Program-made: the position numbers and the translations under genes
Notes under the pieces: model-generated
What the model was told of the DNA's origin: nothing
Databases searched by the model: none
What the model saw: the letters and a program-made list of their open reading frames with translations, nothing else
Part shown: positions 1-9,396 of the stretch, piece after piece
Layout: every line of letters begins with the position of its first letter
Numbering within the stretch: the first letter of the stretch is position 1
Origin: Variovorax sp. YR752
Lineage (GTDB): Bacteria > Pseudomonadota > Gammaproteobacteria > Burkholderiales > Burkholderiaceae_C
DNA length: 64,000 nucleotides
Direction of reading: 5' to 3'
NCBI GenBank assembly: GCA_945860785.1
Contig: CAMATD010000002.1
Span: 25,432-89,431 of the forward strand

Positions 1-1
1 G

Positions 2-994
2 TTACGCCCGCTGATGTGCAATGAGGAGGGAGTCGACCACGGTGTTAACTCCGAGAGTTACGCAGAAGGCATTTTGCGAAGTGGTCTTCGCGCCTTCAAA
101 AGCGAGTTCACCCGCGTGTCTCGCCGTTGCCTCTGTGAGCTTTTCGCCCACGAGGCTGCGCTCCGCCTTGAATGCGCGCCACGGACGCGTTGCCACCCCT
201 CCAACGGCAATGCGAGCGTCCTTGACCATGTCGCCTTCCATCAGCAGTGCCACGGCAGCTGACGTCAGCGCGAAAGCGTACGATTCCCTGTCACGGATTT
301 TCTGGTAGGTCGAAGCCCGTCCGAGCGGCGTTTTCGGGATGCGAATGCGGACGATGAGTTCATCGCGCTCGAGCGCGTTCTCGATATGAGGAGTGCTGCC
401 TGGTTCGCGGTGCAAATCACCGATCGGAATGGCACGTCGCCCTCGGGGGCTCAGCGTTTCGACGATCGCGTCGAGTGCTATCAGTGCGATGGCCCAGTCG
501 CCGGGGTACGACGCGATGCAAGAATCGCTGGTACCAAGCAGAGCGTGTCCACGATTGAGTCCTTGCATCGCCGGGCAACCACTTCCCGGTGACCGCTTGT
601 TGCATGCGAACTGTGTGTCCCGGAAATAGGTGCATCGCGTGCGTTGAATCAGGTTCCCCCCCAAGCTGGCCATGTTGCGCAACTGCTGCGATGCAGCCTT
701 CCAGAGCGACTCGGAGATGAGTGGGTAGTTCGCGTTGACGAACGGATGGTCGGCGAGATCACTCATGCGGACCATAGAGCCGAATCGCAGTTCGCTCGGA
801 TCGGAAACGTCGATATGAGCGAGTTCGGCGAGGCCGTTGATGTCTACAAGTTCCGTCGGCTGCTCGACGTTGACTTTCATCAGGTCGACGAGGGTGGTGC
901 CACCGGCAAGAAAGCGCGGCGCACCTGTGGACTGTGACAGCGCGGCCACGGCTTCCGATGCCGTCTTCGGGGCGAAAAAGGTGAACGGTTTCAT
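2..994 (-). CDS. Xanthine dehydrogenase family protein, FAD-binding subunit (YagS-like)
   Basis: 330-aa ORF with FAD-binding motifs FLAGGTTLVDLMK and SLGGNLIQRTRC; ATG end overlaps the 2Fe-2S subunit gene. Confidence 0.9.
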   Translation of the reverse strand: MKPFTFFAPKTASEAVAALSQSTGAPRFLAGGTTLVDLMKVNVEQPTELVDINGLAELAHIDVSDPSELRFGSMVRMSDLADHPFVNANYPLISESLWKAASQQLRNMASLGGNLIQRTRCTYFRDTQFACNKRSPGSGCPAMQGLNRGHALLGTSDSCIASYPGDWAIALIALDAIVETLSPRGRRAIPIGDLHREPGSTPHIENALERDELIVRIRIPKTPLGRASTYQKIRDRESYAFALTSAAVALLMEGDMVKDARIAVGGVATRPWRAFKAERSLVGEKLTEATARHAGELAFEGAKTTSQNAFCVTLGVNTVVDSLLIAHQRA

Positions 995-1590
995 GCCGAT
1001 TTTCCCGCTGCAACAACTTTGACCGCCGCCACGATTCCGCGATAAGCGCTACATCGACAGAGATTTCCGCTCATGTATTCACGGATCATCTCGTCGTTGA
1101 GCGTATGGCCTTCGTTGACGCAGGCCACGGCAGACATGATCTGGCCTGGCGTGCAGTAGCCACACTGCAACGCATCGTTGTCCAGAAACGCTTGCTGTAT
1201 CGGATGGATCGAGCCGCCTGGACCAGTAAGCCCTTCGATGGTGGTCACACGCTTTCCACGCGCGCTTTGGGCGAGCGTCAGACATGCGAGAACGCGACGT
1301 CCCTCGACATGCACGGTGCACGCGCCGCATTGACCTTGGTCGCAGCCCTTCTTGCTCCCGTTCAGGTCGAGATGTTCCCGCAAGGCGTCCAAAAGCGTGA
1401 CGCGCGGATCTGCGACGATGGATCTGGGAACGCCGTTGACCGTGAGTGCGATCTCGATACTGGTCGTCGCCGATGCCGAACGGTTCGAGGTCTCAGTTGC
1501 TCTAGCCAGCGTGGCGCCCGAAGCGGTCGTGAGCGCGACCCCCGCGCCAAGCAACTCGCGCCGAGTGATCGGCAAATTGTCGTTTTCCAA
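991..1590 (-). CDS. Xanthine dehydrogenase family 2Fe-2S subunit with Tat-like N-terminus (YagT-like)
   Basis: Motifs KKGCDQGQCGACTVHV and CGYCTPGQ...GNLCRC; twin-Arg N-terminus ITRRELLGAG. Confidence 0.92.
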   Translation of the reverse strand: MENDNLPITRRELLGAGVALTTASGATLARATETSNRSASATTSIEIALTVNGVPRSIVADPRVTLLDALREHLDLNGSKKGCDQGQCGACTVHVEGRRVLACLTLAQSARGKRVTTIEGLTGPGGSIHPIQQAFLDNDALQCGYCTPGQIMSAVACVNEGHTLNDEMIREYMSGNLCRCSAYRGIVAAVKVVAAGKSA

Positions 1591-2000
1591 GAACTTTCTC
1601 CTGATTCGAGCCGAACTTGGACGAGCCGGCGATCGTTACTCACAGCGTCACTTTGATTGCGCTGTCCAAATCAGTCTACGTAGACTCCTGTCGCAGAGCC
1701 ATAGCTGAAGAGTCATCAGATCGATGCCATGAAGTCATGTATTCGCGCCGACAAGTTCGCCGACGAAAGTCAGCCACGTGCGCACGTCGGACCGCGCATT
1801 TTTCACTTCGCAGAAAGCAAGGCACACCCACGTGCTGCTCAACTTGAGAGCCTTGCGGCAGTGCGAGATCTTGATGCACGGGAGATTGCAGAACGGTTAG
1901 GCGCGCAACAGCGCCGCGGCCCGCTCTCTGATCTCAACTCACGATAAGACGGCGTTTACGACGGCTTTAGACTTTTGGTGGACTCTGCTTTGAAAGAAAA

Positions 2001-2020
2001 AGCGGCCCCAGGGGGCCGCT
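2001..2020 (-). terminator. Rho-independent terminator downstream of HU-like fragment
   Basis: Perfect hairpin AGCGGCCCC-AG/CT-GGGGCCGCT followed on the minus strand by TTTTTCTTTC. Confidence 0.75.
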
Positions 2021-2052
2021 CGATCATCCCGCAGCTTGCACTGCAGAGCGAC

Positions 2053-2190
2053 TCACTTCTTCTTGGCCGCTGTTTTCTTCGCTACGGGCTTTGCGGTCGC
2101 GGCCTTCTCGGATTTTCGCTTTGCAGCCTTGGGGTCGACTGCCGCCTTGAACGCCGCGCCAGGAACGAACTTGGGCAGGCGGCAAGCACC
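2053..2190 (-). pseudogene. C-terminal remnant of an HU-like histone protein with Lys/Ala tail
   Basis: Minus-strand reading RLPKFVPGAAFKAAVDPKAAKRKSEKAATAKPVAKKTAAKKK* with no N-terminal HU domain upstream. Confidence 0.6.
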
Positions 2191-2271
2191 GGCAATCTAG
2201 CTGCAGAGCGCGCACGGCGTCGCTGACGGTTGTCCGATTCGCGGTTGCTACATACCAACAGGACACGCGCT

Positions 2272-3522
2272 CTACCTCATCGCTCTTGGCCCCGCGCCGC
2301 TGGGGTTTCCGTGCCGCGGAAGCCAGTACGCCAGGGTTCCCGCCGCCGCAAAGGCGATCAGCCCGGTCACGGCGACTCCCGCGGCCAGCGACAGCCCGCC
2401 TGCCAGGAGGGACAGCAGCGCTGGGCCACAGGAGGAACCGATGTCAGACATCAGGCGCCATATGCCGAGAAAGTGCGCGCGTCCGTGACGCGGCGACTGG
2501 TCGGCGCCGATGGTCATGATCATTCCCGAGCCAATGCCGTTGCCGAAGCCGATCGCCAGTGACGCGAGCAACAGCGTGAGGATGCCGGACGTCAGGGGCA
2601 TCAGCAGCATCGCGAGCCCCATGATCAGCATCGACGGCACCGCGACCCAACGCCTTCCCTTCCTGTCCATCACTTTGCCGGCCGGGTAGAACACCAGCAT
2701 GTCGACGCCGCCGGCCAGGCCGTAGATCAACGAAGCCACCGAAGGCGCCAGCGCGAGGTGGTCGGCCCACAGCGGGATCACGGCCTGGCGCGAGGCCCGC
2801 ACCGCACTCACCAGAACCACGCCGACACCCAGTGTGAGGAACACATGCCGGTGGTCCCGCAGCGTCGAGACGATGGAGGTGGAGGCAGGCGCCGGCTGCC
2901 CGGCCGGGACCGGCGGCGCCTCGAGGTCGGGGATGCGCGCCCCTATCGCCGCAGCCCCCATCACCGCCACGATGCCGACCACATAGGCCGCCGCCAGGCC
3001 GAACACATGCACCGCCGCAGCCGCGAGGAAGGGCCCGGCGAACATGCTGATGCGCATGACGCCGCCCAGCGTCGACAGCGCCCGCGCACGGTATTCGATG
3101 GGCACCGCTTCGGTCATGTAGCTCTGGCGCGCCAGGTTGTAGACCGCCTGCGACATGCCCACCATGAAGCACCCCGTGGCGAACAGGCCGAGATGCGAGG
3201 TCAGCCCGCACAGGAGCATGCCAAGACCGCTCCACACACCCGCTGCGACGATGGCCCAGCGCTCGCCCCAGCGCATGGTGATCATCGAGGCCGGGATGTT
3301 GTTGAATAGCGAGCCGATGCCGATCATCGCGATCACCAGCGCGGCCATGGGCACGGAAGCTCCCAGGTCGCGCGCCGTCAGCGGCACGATCGGCAGGATG
3401 GCTCCCTCGCCCAATCCGAACAACAGCGAAGGGGCAAAGGCCGGCACGGCGATGCGCCACAGGGAAAACGAAGAAGACGGGGTTGAGGACGGCGAGGTCG
3501 GAGCGGCGGGCGGGGATGACAT
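2272..3522 (-). CDS. MFS transporter
   Basis: Multi-TM ORF; likely start MSSPPAAPTSPS; MFS-type LGEGAILPIVPL and GWRWGERWAIVAAG-like segments. Confidence 0.85.
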   Translation of the reverse strand: MSSPPAAPTSPSSTPSSSFSLWRIAVPAFAPSLLFGLGEGAILPIVPLTARDLGASVPMAALVIAMIGIGSLFNNIPASMITMRWGERWAIVAAGVWSGLGMLLCGLTSHLGLFATGCFMVGMSQAVYNLARQSYMTEAVPIEYRARALSTLGGVMRISMFAGPFLAAAAVHVFGLAAAYVVGIVAVMGAAAIGARIPDLEAPPVPAGQPAPASTSIVSTLRDHRHVFLTLGVGVVLVSAVRASRQAVIPLWADHLALAPSVASLIYGLAGGVDMLVFYPAGKVMDRKGRRWVAVPSMLIMGLAMLLMPLTSGILTLLLASLAIGFGNGIGSGMIMTIGADQSPRHGRAHFLGIWRLMSDIGSSCGPALLSLLAGGLSLAAGVAVTGLIAFAAAGTLAYWLPRHGNPSGAGPRAMR

Positions 3523-3787
3523 ACGCAGAAGGATTCGGGTTTGCTGCCCCGGCCCGCCGGGCAGACAGAGGCGCGGCAATTGTCTCGCTGATGCCGGATG
3601 TCTGCACGACCGCGTACGTGACGACCGACATCTCGCGCGCGGCATGACGGTCCCACATCATCAGACCTGGGGCGGCGCCTCGGACCGCAGCTATTCTTTG
3701 CACACGACGCTGCGCAGTGAGTCCGAGCGCGGCCCCAGCAACGGAGCGAACCTCAACATCGTACAACCCTTTTCCGAGGCGCTTGGA

Positions 3788-4693
3788 TTAGGTGGTCGCG
3801 AAGCGCTCGGTATAGAGCTGCGCCACCCAGTCGATGAACACCCGCACCCGCGGCGAGAGCTGCCGGTGGTGCGGGTACAGCACCGAATGCGCCATCGGCG
3901 GGCAGGGCGTGTGCGCGAGGATCTCCACCAGGGTGCCCTCGCGCAATTGCCGCTCGATGCCGTAGCGCGGTACCTGGATGATTCCGCAGCCCTGCTCGGC
4001 GCAGATCTTGTAGCTGTCGGCGCTGTTGACGCTGATCCAGCCTTTCAACGTGTGCTCCTCGACCTTGCCGTCGACCTCGAAGAGATAGGGGAACACATCG
4101 GGCCGTGATGCCGAGAAGAAATTGACGCCGGTGTGCTGCCCCAGGTCTGCAGGCTGAAGCGGCGTGCCGTGCGCAGCGAGATAGGCCGAGCTCGCGCAGG
4201 TGACCTGCGGCACAAGCGCGAGCCGCCGCGTGACCAGCGATGAATCGCGCGGCTCGCCGGCGCGCACCACGCAGTCGACACCTTCGCGAACCAGGTCCAC
4301 CAGGCGGTCGCCGCTGCCCATCGCGAGTTCGATGTGCGGGTAGCGCGCGTGGAACTCGCCGATGCGCGGCAGCAGTAGGTCGTTCGCGGGAGCGCCGTGG
4401 ATGTCGATGCGCAGCTTCCCTCGCGGATTGACCGCCAGTTGCGCGAGCGAGGACTCCGCGTCTTCCAGGTCGCGCAGCAGGTGGCAGCAGCGCTCGTAGA
4501 ACGCCTGCCCGTCGGCCGTGGTGCGCACCTGCCGCGTGGTGCGTTCGAGCAGCCGCACGTGCAGCCGGGCCTCCAGCTCCTTGATGGCGTGGGTGGCGGT
4601 GGCGCGCGGAATGTCGAGCGCGGTGGCGGCCTGCGTGAAGCTGCCGAGCTCGACGATGCGGGTGAAGAGCCGCATGGCATCGAAGCGGTCCAT
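3788..4693 (-). CDS. LysR family transcriptional regulator
   Basis: N-terminal HTH MDRFDAMRLFTRIVELGSFTQAATALDIPRATATHAIKELEARL; LysR C-terminal RVFIDWVAQL. Confidence 0.93.
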   Translation of the reverse strand: MDRFDAMRLFTRIVELGSFTQAATALDIPRATATHAIKELEARLHVRLLERTTRQVRTTADGQAFYERCCHLLRDLEDAESSLAQLAVNPRGKLRIDIHGAPANDLLLPRIGEFHARYPHIELAMGSGDRLVDLVREGVDCVVRAGEPRDSSLVTRRLALVPQVTCASSAYLAAHGTPLQPADLGQHTGVNFFSASRPDVFPYLFEVDGKVEEHTLKGWISVNSADSYKICAEQGCGIIQVPRYGIERQLREGTLVEILAHTPCPPMAHSVLYPHHRQLSPRVRVFIDWVAQLYTERFATT

Positions 4694-4810
4694 GGCGTCT
4701 GTCCTCGGCCTTTATTGTTGAGTTTGATTGGATTGTATTGGCAGGTTTGCGGTCTTTATTCAATGGCGAGGAATAGACAGACTCGCCCTCGAACACCAAG
4801 GAGCGACCTC

Positions 4811-5266
4811 ATGCCACTGATCTTTCTGCGTCTGAGAGGCCTTTACGACCGCCTCGAACCCCTCTGCTACCTGCTGCTGCGCATCGCCTTCGGGCTGATG
4901 CTCATGACCCATGGCGTCCCCAAGCTGCTGGGCCGCAGCCACGGAACCATGGCCGATCCGATGGCGGGATCGGTCAACCTGATCGCCAACGTGCTGCACC
5001 TGCCGGCCGCGCCGCTGATCGGCTGGTTCATCGCGCTGCTCGAAGGCGTGGGCGGTCTGATGCTGGCGGTCGACTTTCTCACGCGCCTCGTTGCGCCGAT
5101 GGTGACGGTGCAGATGCTGGTCATCAGCTTCCTGCTGGCGCCGACCTTTCCCTGGATCGACCGCGGTTTCGAGTACCCGCTGATGCTGGTCTTCGTGGCG
5201 CTCTTCATCACCGCGCGCGGCAGCGGGCGCGGCTCGGTCGACGCCTGGCGCGGCCGCGAGTTCTGA
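4811..5266 (+). CDS. DoxX family membrane protein
   Basis: LRIAFGLMLMTHGVPKLLG ... ALLEGVGGLMLAVDFLTRLVA; 4-TM pattern. Confidence 0.85.
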   Translation: MPLIFLRLRGLYDRLEPLCYLLLRIAFGLMLMTHGVPKLLGRSHGTMADPMAGSVNLIANVLHLPAAPLIGWFIALLEGVGGLMLAVDFLTRLVAPMVTVQMLVISFLLAPTFPWIDRGFEYPLMLVFVALFITARGSGRGSVDAWRGREF

Positions 5267-5303
5267 CGCCCCGAACCGATTCGCCTTCACAAGAAAGCCC
5301 ACG

Positions 5304-5886
5304 ATGAACGACACCACGACATTGCATGCGAAGGACGGCAAGCCCGCCCTCAGCAGGCGCACCTTCATGATGACCACGGCGGCCGGCGCCGGCTCGCAGG
5401 CCACCCGCGTCACCGTCAACGGCAAGCTCCACGAACTGGCGCTGGAGCCCCGGGCTTCGCTGCTCGACGTGCTGCGCGAGCAGTTGGGCCTGACCGGCGC
5501 CAAGAAAGGCTGCGACCACGGTCAGTGCGGCGCCTGCACGGTGCACATCGACGGCCGCCGCGTGGCGTCGTGCCTCACGCTCGCGGTGAAGACCGATGGC
5601 TGCGCCGTTACCACCATCGAAGGCATCGAGGCGCCCAACGGCACGTTGCACCCGATGCAGCAGTCCTTCGTCGACCACGACGCGCTGCAATGCGGTTACT
5701 GCACGCCGGGCCAAGTGATGGCGGCGATTGCCTGCGTGCGCGAAGGCCACGCCACCAGCGACGCGCAGATCCGCGAGTACATGAGCGGCAACATCTGCCG
5801 GTGCGGCGCCTACGCGGGCATCGCTCGAAGCGATCCGCGAGGCCGCGCCGCAGATGCGCCGCCTGGAGGGCGTACGCCATGCATGA
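5304..5886 (+). CDS. Xanthine dehydrogenase family 2Fe-2S subunit (frameshifted near the C-terminus)
   Basis: KKGCDHGQCGACTVHIDG and CGYCTPGQ...GNICRCGAYAGI; the alternate frame after about 5824 gives VEAIREAAPQMRRLEGVRHA* up to the next gene's ATG. Confidence 0.85.
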
Positions 5887-6874
5887 CTTCGCCTACCTCC
5901 GCCCGCGCAGCACAGGCGAGGCCGTGCAACTGCTCGTGCCACACCAGCCCGGCGCGCGCTACTTCGCGGGCGGCACCACGCTGTTCGACCTGATGAAGCT
6001 CGGCGTGGAAGCACCGGCCACGGTGATCGACATCACCCGCATCGAGGGGCTTGCGCGCATCGACGCCAGCGACCGCACGGAGCTGCGCATCGGCGCGCTC
6101 GCGGCGATGAGCGACGTGGCCGAGCACGCCGTGGTGCTGCGCGAGTTTTCGGCGCTCTCCGAATCGCTCTGGAAAGCCGCGTCGCAGCAGCTGCGCAACA
6201 TGGCGACCGTGGGCGGCAACCTGCTGCAGCGCACGCGCTGCGCCTACTTTCGCGGCAGCCCCGAGTTCGCCTGCAACAAGCGCGCGCCTGGCAGCGGCTG
6301 CTCGGCCATCGGCGGAGCGAACCGCGGGCACGCGGTGCTCGGCGGCAGCGAGGCCTGCGTGGCGATCTATCCCGGCGACATGGCGATCGCACTCACGGCC
6401 TTCGACGCAATGGTCGACACCGTGAGCCCGCGCGGCGAGCGCACGGTGCCGGTGCGCGAGCTGCACCGCGAGCCCGGCGCTACCCCGCACCTGGAGACGG
6501 TGCTGGCGGCCGACGAGCTGATCGTGCGCATCCGCATCCCGCGCGGCCCTGTCGGCCGTGCCTCGACGTACCACAAGATCCGCGACCGCGAGTCGTACGC
6601 CTTCGCGCTCGCCTCGGCCGCCGGGGCGGTGCACATCCGCGGCAACCGCGTGGCCGATGCGCGCATCGCGCTCGGCGGTGTCGCGACCCGGCCGTGGCGG
6701 GCGACCGAGGCCGAGCGCAGCCTCGTCGGCATGCCGCTCACGCGTGCTGCCGCACGGCGCGCGGCCGAGCTCGCTTTCACGGGCGCGAAGCCGCGCGAAC
6801 ACAACGCGTTCAAGGTGGCGCTCGGCATCGAGACGGTGACCGACGCGCTCATGCTGGCCAAGGACAGGAGCTGA
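5879..6874 (+). CDS. Xanthine dehydrogenase family FAD-binding subunit
   Basis: MHDFAYLRPRSTGEAVQLLV...YFAGGTTLFDLMK...VGGNLLQRTRC; paralogous to the ORF at 2..994. Confidence 0.9.
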   Translation: MHDFAYLRPRSTGEAVQLLVPHQPGARYFAGGTTLFDLMKLGVEAPATVIDITRIEGLARIDASDRTELRIGALAAMSDVAEHAVVLREFSALSESLWKAASQQLRNMATVGGNLLQRTRCAYFRGSPEFACNKRAPGSGCSAIGGANRGHAVLGGSEACVAIYPGDMAIALTAFDAMVDTVSPRGERTVPVRELHREPGATPHLETVLAADELIVRIRIPRGPVGRASTYHKIRDRESYAFALASAAGAVHIRGNRVADARIALGGVATRPWRATEAERSLVGMPLTRAAARRAAELAFTGAKPREHNAFKVALGIETVTDALMLAKDRS

Positions 6875-6876
6875 AG

Positions 6877-9093
6877 ATGGCGAACCCCACGATCACGACG
6901 AAGAAGAACACGCCGCGCGCCGGCGCCGAACGCGTCGACGCGCACGACAAGGTGCGCGGTGCCACGCGCTATGCGGCCGACGACGCGCGCCCCGGGCTGC
7001 TGCATGCCGCGCTGGTGCCTTCGCGCATCGCGCGCGGCACCGTGACGCGCATCGACACGTCGGCGGCCCTGCGGGTGCGGGGCGTGCGCACGGTGCTCAC
7101 GCACGAGAACGTCGGCAGCTTCGACTCCGGCGGCTTCGGCTTCCAGAGCTTCTATCCGCTGCGCTCGACGCAGATCGCCTACCGCGGCCAGAGCGTCGCG
7201 ATGGTGGTGGCCGACACGCTCGAGGCGGCGCGCGAGGCTGCCGGGCTGGTGGTGGTGGCGTACGACGCGACGCCCTTCGTGGCGACCCTCGATGCACCCG
7301 ACGCCGAGCCGCTCACGCAGACGGCGGTGCTGCCGCAGCCGATGTTCGCCGACCGCCGCGTGGGCGACCCCGAGGGCGCGCTCGCCGGCGCGGCCGTGAC
7401 CGTGGACCTGCGCTACACGCTGCCTGCCCAGCACCAGAACCCGATGGAGATCATCGCGACCGTGGCCGAGTGGAACGACGGCGTGTTGACCATCCGCGAA
7501 CCGACGCAGAACGCCGAAGGTGTTCGGCACGGCCTCGCGACGCAGCTCGGCATCGAGCCCGCCAAGGTGCGCGTGCTGTCGCCCACGCTGGGTGGCGGCT
7601 TCGGCCAGAAGAACTCGCTGCAGTCGCACACCGCGCTGGTCGCGATCGCGGCGCGCACGCTGCAGCGGCCGGTGAAGCTGGTGATGACGCGCGCGCAGCT
7701 GTTCCACAACGCCAGCTTCCGCCCGGCGAGTCGGCACCGCGTGCGGCTCGTCGCGGACCGTAACGGCCGCCTGCTGTCGGCGATCCACGAGATCGACCAA
7801 CAGACCTCGCGGCACGACCTGTTCCCCTCGTTGGGCACCGAGATCACGTCGCGGCTCTACGGCGTCGGCAACTTCCTCGGCCGCGAGCGGCTGGTGCGCA
7901 CCGACGTGCAGACGCCGGGCTATATGCGCGCGCCATTCGAACACCCGGCCGCCTTCGCCTTCGAGAGTGCGATCGACGAGATGGCCTATGCGCTCGACCG
8001 CGACCCGGTGGCCTTCAGGCTCGCCAACGACGCCACGGTCGACCCGCTCACCGGCAAGCCGTTCTCGTCGCGGCATGTGGCCGAGTGCCTGGTCAAGGGC
8101 AGCGAGACCTTCGGCTGGGCGCGCCGCACGATGGCGCCGAGCTCGATGCGCGCGCCCGACGGCAGCCTGATCGGCTGGGGCGTGGCGATCGGCACCTACA
8201 AGGCGGCCATGGCGCCGGCCATCGCGACCGTGCGGCTCAACACCAACGGCACGGTGCGCGTGGCGGTCGGCGGGCACGAGATGGGGCAGGGCATGCGCAC
8301 GGCGATTGCCGTGACGGTGGCGCGTGCGCTCGGCGCGCCGGTGGCGGCGGTCGAGATCCTGCTCGGCGACACCCGCGCCGCGCCGCAGCATCTGACCGCG
8401 GGCTCCTGGGGCACGGCCACGGCGCTGCCGCCGGTGCTGGAGGCCTCGCAACGGCTGATGGACGACCTGCGGCAGAACGCGGGCAGCACGGCGGGCGAAA
8501 GCGGTGTCACCGCGCTTGCGCTGCTGCGCGCCTCGGGCCGGCCATTTGCCGAAGCGGAGAGCCGGCGGCGTGCGCCGGGTCAACCCGAGCAGGTGTTTGG
8601 CCGGCTGACCGGCGGGCTGCCGGCCGCCGCGGGGCCTGTGTATCCCGATTTCGTCGGCTTCAGCTTCATCGCGCACTTCGTCGAAGTGCGCATCGAGCCG
8701 ACCACGCGCCGCATCCGTGTGCCGCGCGTAGTCAGCGTGGCGGACTGCGGTGCGGTCGCCAGCCCGCGCACCGCGCGCAGCCAGGTCGAAGGTGGCGTGG
8801 TCTGGGGCATTGGCGTTGCGCTGCGCGAGGTGAGCGAGGTCGATGCGCGCTACGGGGGGTTCCTCAATGCCGACCTGGCGGAATACGTGATGCCGGTGGC
8901 GGCGGACATCGGCCGCATCGAGGTCGATTTCGTCGGCAAGCCCGATACGCGGCTCAATGCGATGGGCGTGAAGGGGCTTGGCGAAGTCGCGATGGTGGGC
9001 GTGGCGCCAGCCATCGTGAACGCGGTGTTCCACGCGACCGGCAAGCGGCTGCGCCGGCTGCCGGTGATGCTTGAGGACCTGATTGGTGACTGA
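6877..9093 (+). CDS. Xanthine dehydrogenase family molybdopterin-binding subunit
   Basis: About 738-aa ORF with GGGFGQKN, GHEMGQGMRT, AGSWGTAT and GVKGLGEVAMVGVAPAIVNAV motifs. Confidence 0.93.
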   Translation: MANPTITTKKNTPRAGAERVDAHDKVRGATRYAADDARPGLLHAALVPSRIARGTVTRIDTSAALRVRGVRTVLTHENVGSFDSGGFGFQSFYPLRSTQIAYRGQSVAMVVADTLEAAREAAGLVVVAYDATPFVATLDAPDAEPLTQTAVLPQPMFADRRVGDPEGALAGAAVTVDLRYTLPAQHQNPMEIIATVAEWNDGVLTIREPTQNAEGVRHGLATQLGIEPAKVRVLSPTLGGGFGQKNSLQSHTALVAIAARTLQRPVKLVMTRAQLFHNASFRPASRHRVRLVADRNGRLLSAIHEIDQQTSRHDLFPSLGTEITSRLYGVGNFLGRERLVRTDVQTPGYMRAPFEHPAAFAFESAIDEMAYALDRDPVAFRLANDATVDPLTGKPFSSRHVAECLVKGSETFGWARRTMAPSSMRAPDGSLIGWGVAIGTYKAAMAPAIATVRLNTNGTVRVAVGGHEMGQGMRTAIAVTVARALGAPVAAVEILLGDTRAAPQHLTAGSWGTATALPPVLEASQRLMDDLRQNAGSTAGESGVTALALLRASGRPFAEAESRRRAPGQPEQVFGRLTGGLPAAAGPVYPDFVGFSFIAHFVEVRIEPTTRRIRVPRVVSVADCGAVASPRTARSQVEGGVVWGIGVALREVSEVDARYGGFLNADLAEYVMPVAADIGRIEVDFVGKPDTRLNAMGVKGLGEVAMVGVAPAIVNAVFHATGKRLRRLPVMLEDLIGD

Positions 9094-9211
9094 GGCTTAA
9101 GCCGGCCAAAACAGTCGAGCTTCCGGAAGATTGCAGTAAGCAAATGGATGGACGCCCCAACCGAAACGGCATCAGCACGCCAAAGTGAGACTGAGACGTG
9201 CTGAGGCAAAG

Positions 9212-9246
9212 AAAAACCCGCTTCCCCAATGAGGGAAGCGGGTTTT
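9212..9246 (-). terminator. Rho-independent terminator downstream of tRNA-Arg
   Basis: AAAAACCCGCTTCCC-CAATGA-GGGAAGCGGGTTTT inverted repeat. Confidence 0.75.
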
Positions 9247-9278
9247 GAGATGGTGTGACACCTCTTGAAATGAGGGTC

Positions 9279-9353
9279 TGGTCCCGCCGCCAGGAATCGA
9301 ACCTGGATCTCAGCCTTCGGAGGGCCGAATTCTATCCGTTGAAATACAGCGAG
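9279..9353 (-). tRNA. tRNA-Arg (anticodon CCG)
   Basis: Folded by hand: acceptor CTCGCTG/CGGCGGG (2 G-U pairs), anticodon arm CGGCC-CTCCGAA-GGCTG, T-arm CCAGG-TTCGATT-CCTGG, encoded 3' CCA. Confidence 0.85.
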
Positions 9354-9396
9354 AAGATTGGGTCCGGCAAGCACCGGAGTCAGAGATTATCGCCTA

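Noticed and set aside
1738-1880. Minus-strand reading ending VRTWLTFVGELVGANT*, resembling a LysR-family C-terminus
   Set aside because: Similarity limited to a short segment; upstream translation does not look like a LysR effector domain, so not called as a pseudogene.
6367-9033. 888-aa minus-strand ORF opposite the molybdopterin subunit
   Set aside because: Arg/His/Asp-rich composition without recognisable domain; antisense shadow of a well-supported gene in high-GC DNA.
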